Shown here one piece after another: positions 13,228 through 28,200 of a stretch of DNA of 64,000 nt. Position 1 is the first letter of the stretch, and the number at the start of each line of letters is the position of its first letter. Origin of the DNA: Mesaphorura yosii (Eukaryota > Arthropoda > Collembola > Poduromorpha > Tullbergiidae). A program made the translations under genes and the position numbers. The DNA lies in NCBI GenBank assembly GCA_009869945.1, contig WIXG01000024.1, forward strand, positions 1-64,000, read 5' to 3'. The notes below the pieces were generated by a model that saw only the letters and a program-made list of their open reading frames with translations, ran no database searches and had not been told where the DNA came from.

Positions 13228-16200
13228 TACTTTCATTGGTATGAGTCAAGGTTAAGGCGAACGGCAAATTTTCACGGCTCCTGCTTCTCGCCGGCATGCG
13301 CGTTCTCGCTCTGAAAACACTGAATTTGGTTCTGCCGTAGAAATGAAGGTTCAACACTTTTATTGTAAAACTAAGTGCGTAGCCGGCGTCGGAAAGTTAA
13401 TATGAAAGCAAGTTTTATGTTTCTGGGGTTGAATAATTTAACCCCGTCACTACACACTGTTCATCTTGTGTGTGATGGGATTGCATGCGTGTGCGTACGT
13501 CTGTCCGTCGTCGGGGTCGGTCGCTTCAGTTTTCACAATGAGTTCCTAATGAAGATTAAATGGCCTTTGTGAACTCGGCGCGGCAAGAGTGTTGGTATAG
13601 TTCACGGCTCTCCTGCACTACCTTTCCGCCTTCCAAGTGGTAAACACGTGACGCAATGCAAACCAAAATAAAAAATATGCGTGTAAGTTAAATAGCGTGC
13701 GGCTTACGACGGATAATGAGTTCAAGTGCATGGGATAGATTGTGGATCGATCTAATGAAAATTTATTTATAAGACGAAACATGTCGCAGTGAATTAATGA
13801 CACGACATCGCAACCCACACCTGTATTTCTACATCCCTTGTCCTGTATTTTGCTGCAGTACGATGACTTTTACTCTGTTTTCCGAGTCTAGACCAAATTG
13901 TGATTATTGTCCTCGCTGTCCTTTTATCCCGGCGATTATAAAAGCAACATGCTATACTGTACGGATATGACTCGATACGTAGAGTTCAGCGGAAAGGAGA
14001 GTAGACTGTCGTTCTGGTAAGTCAATTCGAGGACTTTCATTGTCGTCGTGGTCCTAATATTCCTTTGTCATGCAATTTGTGCGGCTGTTGTTCTACCAAA
14101 GGAGAGGAAATGAATGTTACAAAATGACCCATCCAACTGCACGGGGCTACATGCTACAACCATGCTCTGAAGATGATTCACTTTCACGGGTGAATTTCTC
14201 TTGACCACTTTCTACTTCACGATTAAGGAAATCAATTTGTTTCTGTCGTAATTGTAACCGAATATTGTATGATTTTGATTAAGTCGATTGGGTTCTCTCG
14301 TGCACAACTGCACACAAGATGCTAAAGCCAACGGCCAATATCGAGAGATTCGGGCTGCATGCTACAGCGTTTGAACTCTTCAATTTCAATCCACCAAGAA
14401 AATTGGATGCACGTTTTCGGAAAAACAAAAAACAGAGCGATTTATTTCAGTTTGGAATTAAAAGTCGAGACGCAAAACCCCGAAAGGGTGGAAGTATCAA
14501 GTGAAAGGCAAGGGAAGAAATTTTTGGTTGCATTACGAGTCAAAGACGGCTTAATGCAGAATACATTAAACCCAGCCACATACTCCATGCGCTGTCTGTG
14601 TCGGCATGATTCCATTTATGTATCAGAGTCTAAGTGACTGAGTGGTGTCATAGAACACAGGCTTTTGTCTTCTCTTCAGTCGGGCTTTCATTTTTCTAAT
14701 AAAAATGTCTGAGAATGCACGTCACTTAAAAGTCTTTCCCTGCTCACTTCTCCGCTCCGCTCTGAATCATCTTTGACTACGTATTGAGCGTAATAAAGTT
14801 ACAATTTTAAAATATGCTCTCGGTAATGGTAACTGATACTGATGGATTAGATTATGCCGTTATTATTATGTGTTTAGGTGGATTCCTCGACAGCGAAAGC
14901 TTTCCTCCCGAAGCAAGAAGGCGCAAGAAAAATTCAACGGAGAGAAAGCAGAAATTTTAGAATGTTGCTGGGGTGGTTTTCCGCTTGCCTTCTTGGTTAA
15001 AAAGTTGAGCAATTTTTTCTTATGACTTTCACCATAATAAGAAGAAACTAAAGTTTCTTTCTCTCAGCTTTCTACTCCTCCTGACTTAACTGCTGCCCCC
15101 AAGATCCTTCTGCACTAGTGATGCCTTTGGTTTTGGAAACACGATGCAAAGCCACCAAGAAAGCGCGACGTGGTTGCAATGAGTATGTTTCGATTTCAGT
15201 ATATAGGAAACATGTCTCCAGAGAGATTGACGAAAGAAAAACGCGGAAAAGAAGGGAGGAAAGAAATGAGGAAATGCCTGGCTGTTAATATTAAAGAATG
15301 CTTATATTTTCATATCGCGAATGTTTTCTTTCCCTTTCTCATATCAATCTTTGACAGGAGTGAAAGTTATAATATCGCAACAAAATATGCCTTAGCAGCA
15401 CCGTCATCCTGCCAAGCTCAATTTTTGACCAAAACAGAAGCCTGAAGCATTGTTCATGTGCTCTTGCTTTCATAAGGGAGGACCCGCTTTCCTTTTCAAT
15501 TCAGCTGTAGCCAAGCACACAACGGTTGAAAGACTTCTTAACCGATTGACTGAGATTTTCTCTTTTCGCTTACTCTGTGCTTGAATACTCAAGACTAACT
15601 GGGAAGCAATCGCGTCTAATTCAATTTTCTGGCAGCGCGGAGCATTGTTCGTGGAACGTAATTGTAATGACCGATTATGCTTGACCTAATCACCGCGCTT
15701 CAATTAAAATGCATTCTTATTATTTAGTCACAACACAAAAGAGTATCCTCAAGAAGAGAAGTTAATAATCATCTTTCATTTTTCCGAGCCATCAATCTCA
15801 TCAAATGCAGTTCAAGAAATAAAGTTTTGCTCCTTCCATTGTTCCATTAGAATTTCATTGTTCAGAGGAATCAATTCACTTGTTCTAAGTCACTCAATTG
15901 AAAACTGAAGGGAGCTACTCCATTATTTCAGACTCTGAACACGAATTGATGGCTATCATCTGCTCAAATCACTCGGTACATTCCTACTAGTGAAGCTTGC
16001 TTGTTGGGATCCAAACTTCGACTATCACTGGGAGTTCATTTTGGAATAACACAAGATGCAATTGGTCCAGGTTTTCAAATGACTTGAATGGCATTTTATT
16101 ACAATTACATTGTCCGTTTTCAGTCACGCCGCATAATTAAATGCTGGGTCTTCAGTCGTAGATTCGGTGGTCACTAATTATAATTGCTTCAATTGTCTAG

Positions 16201-19200
16201 TGCAATTCTTGAGAGTGGGCCTTGGGTTTCTAAACCAGAAATAAATTCTGATGCAGTCTGGCTCCAGCTCCTTGTTTCTTTCTAAACTGTAACAGTTAAG
16301 TAATTCAAACCTGTGCCGGTTTACGCTTATTGTTTATCCTTATTCAATTTCTAATTAGAAATCTTTCAAAACATTCACATTTTTTGTATAGTTCAAAGTG
16401 GCCGTATTTTGGAATAAAGCACAGCGCATTTCTTTGAAAATCAGTCTAATTGAGACTTTAGCAGCGTCTTTGAGAGCGAGAATGAAGTTGGGAAACCTGA
16501 AGGCAACAGAGAATAATGGGAAAGAAGTTCTAATCATCACGCTCGAGGTAACTTTTTATTCTGTGAGCGTGAAAAATGATTTTATGATTGACTCCACTGA
16601 CTGCCTTTTCACCCTCCCTCTTCTTTCTTTCCTTTATTCACACTCTTCGTCTAGGCACTCATTGTTCATAACTTACAAATTTTACGGCGTGCACGAGAAA
16701 TGGCTCGGCTTCTTGTGCTCCTAACTACCAAATTTAGCTCTGCTTTGTCAACGTCTTGAGAATATAAAAGAACTCGGTTCATACGAGTGTGTGAATGAGT
16801 TTATTTTTTTCCCTTTCTGGTCGTGGTTTCTTTCCCCTTCCCATTCTGGTTCTTGCAAGACTTTCTCATAATTTGAGGTGACAAATAGTCGTAAAAAGTC
16901 CTGGTAGCCGTAAAATTGAGCGAGACCACGAACAAGTTTTCAAACAAAGGAGAATAGTTGCACGGCGTAATACGTAGAAAATACCTGGACGACATATGAC
17001 AAAATTCGACATATTGCGTTTCAGTGCTGCGGAGAAGCAGATCGCAGGTTAAACAACCGTCCCTGGTAGCAACAGCCAACATGCATTTCAAGTAACAAAG
17101 ATGCATTCATAAAGAATTAAATGAGGTATAAAGATTGGCTGCATTTTCTGGTGTACAGTTCAAAGGCATAAAAATCTGCTGCTCGCTGCTGCCCCTCATC
17201 CTCCGATTCGATGACGCGGAGTCGCTAATTCATACGATTGGAATGAGCTTGTCTCATTGTAGAGATATTTTTGGACAGATGAGCAAACAATAACGACGAC
17301 GTTCATCTTGCTTCCTCGTCCGTTGCTCCAACTCAGACCTTTTGATTTTTTTATGTCATTAGCATCAATTCGATTCCGTCATCGCATCATCTTCGCATCC
17401 AAATACGACTTGAGGTTGCTAAACTACGCGTAAGTATAAAAATTTTCCGAAGGTACAGTTTTTTTTTAAACTCCAATTTATGCTGAATGCAGGGGAAGCA
17501 AAGATGATTTGGAAAACGTAATGACAATTTCTTTTCCATCCTGGCATTACAAAGGACAACTTCATCGTTGTCATTATCATAATTTCATAATAATCGAGTT
17601 CGTCACACACGCTAGATGCCTTCGCTCAGGTAGGCTGCTCAAATGTTTCATCTTTCCACACCATCCACGTCACATTACAGGATCGTTCTTTGCCTTCACA
17701 ATCTCAGCAACTAAATCAAAAATTGCCTTGGGTTTCTCATTTGCTGTCATTTCATCCGTAGTCTGATGTATTTTTAGATCGTGCACAAGGAGCACAGGTA
17801 AACAGAGATGAAATAATTGATACCAGACTCCCGCCGGCAGCCCGAACTGGATCCTGAAGCGAGCCTGGACACAGTACAACTCAAAATTAAGCTTGTGTAT
17901 AGTTCTCAAGAGTAGAGACTCGGCTGATACTCTGTTGCTATTAAAATGCATGAATTTGACTCCTCGACACGCCCTGACGTTTGGTTCTGGACAGTACATC
18001 TGCATCTCAACTCAAAGCACAAGACCGAGCTGGAACGCGCATTGCTGGAACGGCCTCTTGCTCTGATTTCTTCCTCATCATCACAGGGGTTCAGAAATCT
18101 TCACCGCGCAGCTTGCACTCTGCTTTTCTGCTCCTGCATCGAACCGTTTGCCTCTTTTCCTTCGCATAAGTGAAGAAGTGCAGTTGCAACAAGCGCAGAC
18201 GAAATGAATGTGCGTCTCATTATAATAATTGTACATTCAAATCCATTTTCTACACGGTGGAACGCGTGGCTTCATGAATCAGCTACTGACTACTTTGTTT
18301 TACCACCACTTGACTCGTACCTGCTCATCTGGTCAACGATGTTCGCCGTATCATTTGGAGTGAGTTCAAGAAAGAGGAGAAACGCGTTCTGACAGAGTAG
18401 AATTCTTAAATAAATTATGCATACATGAAAGAATCGCTTTCTTCCACTTGATAAATCCTTCTGGAAAGCACTCGAATGCAGGCGCAAACAATGGAAAACA
18501 ACAACACAGAGGAAAAGACTTCAGCACAAGCAGCAGCAACAATAATTTATTGTGAAGTCTTTGTTACACCTTGGACCAGTCAGTCGCTTACTCATCTCTT
18601 AATAACCCTAAGAAGAAGGGACTACTTTGTGCTTTCATACTTGGTTAACCAGAAATTCAGAACCACACCCAAGCGTGGCCAATTGCTGCCTGATCACAAA
18701 ACACATCTTCAGATCATATTAGTGGACTCATCGATTACTCAAATTCGGCCAGGAACAGGTTGAGTCTAGGCGAACACGGTCTGTGATAATTTTAATAATC
18801 ATCAAGCAGTTAAAGTGCCTCACCTGCTCAGACCGAAATGCGAACTGGGTTGCTCGCTACACTTTTTGCTCGCTAGCTGTACACTATAATTAAGAAATAA
18901 CTTTACTTATTAAAAAGTAATTTTTAGACTCGAAGGTATCGTTCATGTCAACTGTGGGCTCAAAGCATTCCCTCCAACTCAACAAAAGGTAGTTTGTTTG
19001 CCAATTATAAATTCTCAAGTCAACAACTTGCAAGATTTCACTCTCGTCTCTCTTTCCGCCTTGCCTTGGAACATTTTTTCAATGACAACATGAATTCGCC
19101 GACCGCTCGCTGTAATAAACTTTGCTTCGACATTCCTCGTTTCATGTCGCAAACTTTATAACTGGAAAACGAAAAGTTGATGTTGACATTGCATCAGGGG

Positions 19201-22200
19201 TAATGATATCGCTTGGGAGTAGACATAAAGTGCTAATGATGAGTTTTGAGTTTCGATGCTGCAAACTGCACAAAGCGAAAAGAGTGCCGGAACTCGTCCC
19301 AAAGGAGACACAAAGCGATCTTTCACCTGCCGTAGTTGCAGTTTAGGTTGGCTGGGATGTTCACAGCAAAATTAAATTGAAGTGCTTTAATTGCAAGTTG
19401 CAAATGACATTGACAAAGGAGGCGTTCACTCGCATGTCAATCAATACAGTGAGCAATCTGAATCTCATTAGTCAGTAGATTTTGTCACATTTGGCTGGCT
19501 CGAAGCGAGAGCAACAAAGCGTTTGGACAACTTTGTCTCAAGTCGGTTCGCTGGGTAGGGTGAGTCAGACTCTGTTGCAATACAAATTACAATAATAGAA
19601 ACTGGAAATGTCCTGTTGAGTATATCAAGTGAATCACTTGCCATTTGCTACCATATTCGCGTTCCGAGACGGATGAATGAATGAAGGTGCGTAGTTGGTT
19701 CTCAATTGCATTAGAGTGCAATTCTCTGCCCTCACCCATGCACTTTCGTCTGAATGAAATGATAAAATATTTATGTGCACGAGAAGGAGAAAGCCCGCTG
19801 CAATGAGTCAGGTCGCGAGAAATAAACTGCTCGAGCATTTTATTCACTTTCCATTTACACTTTGGCCGCTATTACTGCGATGAACATTTGTCGCGGTGGT
19901 ACAAATGTACTTTATTCAATGAACACGCTGTCGTGCAGTTTTCTCATTTGAATTCCGGCTACTCTCACTCCACTCACTTTTTATGCTCCTGGTAGATAGA
20001 CATTACTCGGGAACCCTTCCTTGGAGATCAAATGAGTGCACGAGGACCGAGAGAAGTACATCAAATGAAGAGAAAAGGTTGATCGTTCTCATGTTCTCCA
20101 AAGTGGATGACATAAATGAGACTGAAGGCTGATGAATGAAAATGAGACAAGACACGAGAGCTCTTCTCCACTCCCTGGCTCTCAACCAGCCTTCAAAGTG
20201 GTTCCTCTCACTTTCACCCTGCATTGCATTTTTCTCTGCAGTGCAACCTGATTCAACTCCCAGTGAGTTTTGCTTGGAAATTCTTCCACTATGATGTAAC
20301 GCTCATGAAAATAATGTGAAATCAAGATCACACAACTCTTGTTGCTGCCTCAGAGAGCGATACACTATCAACTAACAAGGTCTGCTCAAGAAGCAAAGAA
20401 CATGAATGTGTAATGATAATGATGATGATACCACTACGCAACTAAAACACTATTATTAGCATTCGAAATGTCTTTCTGTGTGTTCTTTGCTAGTTACAAC
20501 TTGAAATTTAAGTAGAATACATTGACGAGTACGAAATCAATGCCAGTGATTAGTAGGCAGACAGCAGAGACTTCCAGCCGCAATCACGGTAATAATGATT
20601 TCTAGACTGTTATTTCATAGAAATATACGAATTAATGGCGACCGAAACGTCAGGTGGTTGACGAATGTATTGAACACTTCGTGGCCCGAAATGCTATTTC
20701 TTCTACGCTCTTCTTGAGAGAGGACTCACATTTTTATAAGTTGTGAAATGATATCTCCCTGCGGGGGGCATTGGTATCAGAATGGCATTCAAAAAGAGCG
20801 CCAGAGAGCTCCTCAGAGCTTCCAATCCCCTCTTGGTTTGTCAGCTCACTTCTGTCGGGTGCCCAGATCTTCCATTAAAGCAATTTTTATTTCATATCCC
20901 TTTGTATTGGCGCCCCTTGACTGTTCTGGAATTTTCAGACTCCTGCCACTTTGAAGGAGAATCAAACTTAGAAGAACACTGTCATTATGAGGTTATCTCG
21001 TTAGACAATTGCTCTTTTATAGTCTAGATATCTTTACAATTAATTTCTTGAATAGTCAAAATGCACTCATAATTCTAAAACCAGACGGGAATTTGATGCT
21101 AATCATGAGACTGTCTACTAACTCTTGTTAAACGGTTCTCTGTCGTGGTTGTGTTTAACATCAAGCATACATCACCAGTGACAATTTTTGCTTGAATCTG
21201 TGGCCAAAGGAATTGACTTTAAAGACATTAAAGAAACACTATTGAAACATGAGTGCAGAATTTTATGTAAGCAACTTCCTACTGGCTGTCACTAAACTCA
21301 GTCAAGGCACACATCGTTTTGCAGTACCTTTGAAATTCCGACAATTTTAAGATCCTAATGGAAAAATGGGAAAAACATAGGCAGACCCAGAGGAACCGCG
21401 AATTGCAATTTCATTTACTATCGTACGTAATGTACATCTCAAATTTTCCTCATTGTCGAAGGGATTCGTCTCCCTTTGTCTCGGGGATCCTGCATACACG
21501 TTTTATGCCACACTGCTTCGTCACACTACAGAACAAAATGGACATAAAAGTAATTATTTTCTTCTTTGTCCATTCTCTCTAGAATTATTTCTAATGTCTC
21601 TAGTTTCTTCGCCTCCATTTAATCTGTCCTGTGCAGCTGGTTCCAATTCGATGATTGCTCCAACTAGCACTAGCAATCAAGTTTTAACTCGCGTGCAGTT
21701 TCATAGAATGTTTAATTGAAAAGGAGAAGTGTGACGACTACTTCAATCATAAATACTTCATCACGAATCGAATCACGGCAGACCTTCCTGACTCATAACC
21801 GAAACCGTAGAATTACCCAACTTGTCCTTGAAAATAAAACATATTGGGAAAGTGCTCTGCCTTCCTTCAGGATGGGTTCCTTGCTACATTGGGCTCAAGT
21901 GCCGAAATGCCCGTTGCGAATTTGTAAAGCTCCAGGAACCACCTGATTCACGCGTCTGCCCACAAGATTTCCAGCTGCTTATTACTGGGGGAAAGATCGT
22001 GAATTTACAAATCCATGGTTCCGTCGAAATCTTGAGAACCTTATTCGAAAATCATTACCCAGAAAGCAATAAAACGCAAGATCCAAGATCGAGTCCCTCC
22101 CCTACTGAACAGTTGGGAGAAATACAACGTTCGACCCTTTCAAAGGATGAAGGAGAGAAAAAGCACAAGTCACAAACGATGTGAAATTATTAGCACTTCA

Positions 22201-25200
22201 ATTATGCCAATAAGAAAATATTATTTCATATTTCTTCATTTTGTGTCTATTGTTCACCATGGCTTGGTGAGGCAGTTTTATGGGCCTTCGAAGATTGAAT
22301 TTTCACATTAGGAACCTGATGGACACCTCGAACAATAGACATTCCGAGTTCCAATTCGCAGACTTTACGCCTCCAACAACAAAGTTCTTGTACCTGCTCT
22401 TTCGATTCAATCTACTCTTGACGCGCACTTTCCAAACTCATTTTTTTTTACCGATTTGCGCCTTTTTTACCTACCGTTCCTGAATAACACACTCGTTTCA
22501 GATCAAACAAACCGTCTCCTTTTAAGAAATAACACACATAATGGCTCTATCATTTATGTCATATTATTATTACATTATTCACACTACACTTACGTGCTGT
22601 GCTACTAAAAAGAGTAAGTCGCCAGGTTGAACGATCGGTGCGCATAAATCCATGCCGACCTTTGACAGACGTGCGATTGAGATTCAGTCTACAGTCTCCT
22701 TTTTAAAAAATCTTTTCAATATGAGCAATGTCTGATTGCCACCCTTCCTTTCCAACCACAGCCACACTGCTACGAGCTAGCAATTGGAATCATTTGCGCT
22801 TGGGTACGTGGCCGTGGTTGAAATCAAACTTCGTCCATGCAACTTTCATTCACGGCACAATTGCAGGCAAAAAGTTCCGACGAAAAGGTCCCCCTTATTG
22901 TCCATGTCCAAATGAACTTCCAGCTTAGTGGATATCAAAGGATTCTCACCGTCTGCTGTTGCAATATTGAATTACGATGACATTTCCAGGAATTAAGGGC
23001 ATAACGACTTCATTCAATATTATTTTGTTGCGTGTGATGTCTGTTTCATTCCGTGCATTACATCCGATTTGGCCCCGGAAAATTTCACCCTCCCAAATCG
23101 GACCTTGCGTGCAGTATTTTTGATCTTAACGCAAATACCAAATTGTGAATCCACACGAGTACAATGCAAGGTTGCCCTGCAATACCGTAATTAACTTTTA
23201 TTAAATCTTAACTGTCAAAAAATAAACAAATTCACAGGCAATGGAAGGGTGGATTTTTATTTGCTTTAAATGTACGATTGTAATGGTGCAGAGGACGTGT
23301 GTTGTGGAACATGATAGCAGACGCTTTGCCAGCGGCAGGAGCTTGACTTTTTGCAACCCTCTGCTTTATGTTGCTGCGCGAACTGAGTGTATGACAAAGT
23401 CATTAACGTCTGTTTCCGTTATTCCCTTTCTTCCAACAGACAGCCACAAGAATGACGGAGCGACAAGGCAATTAGGAATATCTTTCTTATTATGTTTCAA
23501 AAGTATAAGCAAAATAAAACGCCTTCTTGCTTGCTTGTCGCTGTTTTGTTTTGCCATATTAACCAAGTAACACAGGATCCTGTTTCTAGTATCAGTACTT
23601 TCTGGCCTGCCCGTCGTCTCTCATTCATTTTGGTGATGCAAACTTTCAACTGCCATGGTAATTAGAATAAACCATTTCGAATAATACAGTCAGCAGTCAC
23701 TTTATGATTAAACCTGCTCGTTGCAGTTAAGAAAGTAGAGCTATAAGAATGCACCGTGGTAGCATTGTTAGGTTTATGACTCAAGAAATGAGAATTCAGA
23801 CGTCAAGTATTCTAAGTATGCTCGAATTTTTCTAGCGCAAAATTGTCGACTCCTGGCATAAAATTAGGACACTCAAGATGAATTTAATTGATCGTCATGC
23901 ATGAATTTTAAATACGCATGGCTATAATTCTGCTAATGACTTCACCTGAAGAGGGTTACCTTTTTAACTACTTTGCCAGTATCGACAAATATATCCTTAT
24001 TCCTTAGTGGTAACGCGAGATGATGTTCGAAAATGTGTGGAGGAAGAGTAAGGGAAGCTGCAAGCTACTGGTGTTCTTGAGTTATCCAAGCTTTGTATGA
24101 AAACCTTTCAACATTTGACTCCCTTCTGTGTGACGGCTCCAAAATCAGAGTCCACAGTAGCTCATCGGCCGGAAAAACCAGCCAAGGACTACACATAAGT
24201 TCGGATCCGGCATTGGCAGGGCCAGTGATCTTGAGAACATGTTCAGAGAAAAGATTCCATCTGCGGCTGTTGTGTGTAGCTACACACTTCAACATGCGGT
24301 GGAAAGCAACAGGTTGTGGTACTTGATTCTACTTCTTCCGAAGTAGACTGAAAAGTGGCTTTTGAAGAAAATCATGAGATGCCCGCTGACGACTGTCTCG
24401 ACTTGCGAGTTGCAATAACATGTAGACCTGAAAGCTATTAAGTGCATGCTGCGGCTTCCAGAACTGTTAGCTTGGAATTGGTGTGCTGTCAGTAGTGCAA
24501 GTTCTTACTGGACTGCCAACACGCGTATGAGAAACTCATTTTTCATTTTATAAATTGCTACTGGCTAAAGTGTAACCTGAATTAAAAAGTGACTGATGGA
24601 ATGGACTGGACACTTTCAAATAAAACACGATCTCATGTTCCCTCTCTTTACGCTTCCACGGCAAGTGCAGCGGAACATGTTACACACAACAGGAATGAAA
24701 TGACTGCAGAGGTACTAGCACTGCTTTGTAGCACTGCGTATTTAAGTAGAGTTTCTCGGCTCTCTGGACAACCTGGTTTTGTTTCCGTGATGCCGTGCTC
24801 AGCCATTTAGTCACTCGAGCATTGTTGAGCTTCCCCTAAACGCAGCGTACCCACAAAGACGCAGTCAGTAAGAATATCCAATTCCTTTTTCTCAGTTTCT
24901 TCATTTACTTCTTCATCTTGAGCTTCCCTCCTCAGAATATGTGCTGAGCATTGTTTGCCTGCAGGGGCACCGAAACGAGAGACATTATGCGGAGAGTGAG
25001 AGAGAAAAGCTTTTTAGCCTTTACTTTTTGTGCGTTTCTCCCATGCCAAGTGGAAGCTGGTGTTATTCTGGTTGTTATTGTTGTTACTGGTCGAAAACTA
25101 TAACAATCTCCAGTCAAGGCCAAGAACAATATAAAAATGATGATTCAACAATGAAGAAATGAAGAAAGGAGCCTAAGTCAGTCCATGAAGGCCACAGTCT

Positions 25201-28200
25201 CCTTAATAAAATTCGATTCGATTCACTTCCACAAGAGAACCATTCCCATAGAGTGTAGGCCCGTGCACTGCACACTCGACTTTTTCATTTGTAGATCACG
25301 AATCATGCAATCTCGCTCTTATCGAATCTTTTTGTTTCCATGTCGTGAGAACGTAATGTGCGAGGCAGAGAGAAGAAATGATTATTGTATTACGCAATGC
25401 AATAATAAATATAACGAAATGTCTTAAATGATTTGCCTCTTCGTCTAGTAACTGTTTAAGGGTAGGCTTCGTAAGCTTCAACGTCCTCTTCCCGTCGCTT
25501 GTTTGTCATTCTGCTTTAATAACAACGAGCTCTTTTCATGGAAAGAACTTCTTTCTCGTTTCGTCAAGATACGATCAAAAACTCATTTACAATTTAAAGC
25601 GTCCGGTCACAGGAGTGAACGAAAACTTGAAGAGGCAAAAATATCTCAGTCCAGTTTGCTGCCGTGTTCGCCTTTTGTCGACTCAGATTTGACATTTCTT
25701 GACAAACATAATTTGTAATCAAACTCAACCAGTATTTACTAAATAATGGGTCAGTTTGCCATTTCGATTGCCTGTGCTAGGGCACTCTTGAACACGACCT
25801 GAGATATCACTGCGCATTTATATGAGAAAGGAATATCGAGTTCAATATTCGGAAAGCGACTAAATGCACGCTCATTATAAATTATAATAAAAAGGAAGAG
25901 TCCTTGATTGCTTTTTACCTCGTTCATAACTCATTTGCCTCGACTGGAATTAATTTTTCTTTCTTAAGTCTATTCGATTTCAATCTCAGATTTATGAACC
26001 AAGCTATATTATTAAGTACCGTATGCTTAGTAGTATGCGATAATAGCTACTGTTTCTTGTGAACATGGGTTCGGTTCAAATTCGACGTGAAATTAACTCT
26101 GGTGTATTGTGGATGCAAGTAAACGAGACCGGAAATCGAGTTCACAAACAATTAACTTACCAAAATAGTCCTGGGAGTCAGTTTGGCTGCCCCCAAGTAA
26201 ATGAAAGAGGCAATCGTAACAACTTAATAATGGGAATCATGGCTGTGGCAAACAATAAGTCATTTTAGCTTACGCAAGACGAACTCTGTTTGACCGATGA
26301 ATGTATGAATTCTACGTTACTCTGACCTTTCTGCAAAACTGAATGAAGAGATGTACCCAGTTCATATCTATCCGTTGAAAACAACTCGAAAATTTCTAGA
26401 TAAGAGCTTCGTCGTAATTTGCAGTGATACATCATGCAAACATTCGCATCGATTCAACTCCCCTTCTCAGTGAAACCCACAATCAGCCAATAGTCACAGT
26501 TGGTACGCGGTGAAATCACCATTTGTGGGTGCCGCCGCCCGCTTGAAGGACATTAACGTATGAATGGCTGAGGCCTATTTAATTTAATATTTATATCACA
26601 ACAGCATTCGGCACCGTGGGAGGGCGTCAACACTCGACATAGTTGAAATGAATAACCATTTATTGATGCACCGTACGCGTACTTTCCATTACCTGCAATT
26701 ACATATAGACGTAATCTTTACAGATAGCGCTGAAAACGGAACTGAAAACACTTTTATTTATTCAGGCAACGTAGATAAGCTGTTTCCGGGGATAAAACAC
26801 AGACACACTCTCTGCAAGCAAGAAAAGACGCCATTACACGGCAGTAATGCTGTATCAACAATTCTGTGTATTTGATTTCTACCGCAGCGAGTGTCGCGTC
26901 AGAGCAACAATGAAAACGGTCATAAATCACATAACCTCCATAATAGCGCAATAAACAATTAATATTTATTAGCTTCTTATTTATCAGGCTGAGTTGCCGC
27001 ATTTATAATTGCTGAATTCAAGGCTTGAGAATGAGTAATGATATGACAGTTTGTCAGGCGCAGTGCGATATATGCTTGATCATGAAGTAGTGCACTTCGT
27101 GCTTAAGTGCACTCTGCTGAATTTTATGAACGCATTGCCCAAAATGAAGCCGGAATGCAACATATCTCAATATTTAAAAATCCGATCACACTTTACTGCA
27201 AGAAGGCAAAAATTATGCAGCAAATGAACATTTTAAAGTGAGCTACGTGCTCGAGCTGTAGGCGATCGTGACAGGAATCGTTGACATCACGAAGCAGGCA
27301 AAGACAACTCTTTTCTCTTGAAGTTGCAATGACTAATGTCATCATTAAATGCAGGCACGTTGGAATTACTATTGTACGAGTTGACATGTTTTGAACACAT
27401 TATTAAATAATTATTATTATGTACTGTGAGAGAAAAGTGCTAGTTCCATTCTACAAGTTGAATTTGCATACTTTACCCAGAAACGAAGAAACGAGTAATG
27501 ATTGTGTTATTACTGGTCCAGAATTGCATTACTAAACGCTAATGTTAACGCTTTTAATGTCTCGCACGTCGTAAAATGAATGTAAAAAGGAAGCCAGGTT
27601 CACAACTCTTCTGGGAACTCTTTAAAATCTCCAAGTCTGCTCGTGGTGAGCAGTAGTGGCGAGCGTCCAGGAGCTTGTATTTAGCAGCTTCAAATCATTA
27701 GTGTTATCATAAAATTCATGAAATGATACGAATTGAATAAAATGTTTTCACACAGCAGCTGCGTGAAGTGACACATGGAACGTGTGCACATTTGATGGCT
27801 CGTCCTATTAGAGTCATGGTCGTCTAGTTCACTGCACCGGCCAGTAATGAAACAACTCCAAGTGCAGTATGTAAATTACTACGCATATAAGGACTTTTGC
27901 CTCCTCCACTTCCGAGCTAAGATAAATCCTTAAAAACATTTGTTCGGGCAGAATCCACCCGACAAGTGAAACGGGTGTGGGTTGCTCTGAGGTACTTTTT
28001 CATATTTCACACTCCGCACAAAAGATTACATAAGTAATTAGCAAGGAAATTCTACACTCTTGCCTTTCTCTTTTCTTTCGCACTGTACACTCATTTTTAT
28101 ATTACGAGACACAAATTAAAGTATTAACATTCCTCATTCCACTCAGTCTTGCTCTGCCTGCTCGCACAAGAATTTATGCGGGATTAATTCTACAAAATGA

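Noticed and set aside
19018-19110. FNDN-like string in translation, resembling a cadherin linker
   Set aside because: It lacks the preceding Asp and following Pro, has no flanking EC strands and shows no fitting splice sites.
21822-22184. 120-codon plus-strand frame with mixed, protein-like composition
   Set aside because: It starts with TTG, overlaps other open frames of similar quality and resembles no family I know.
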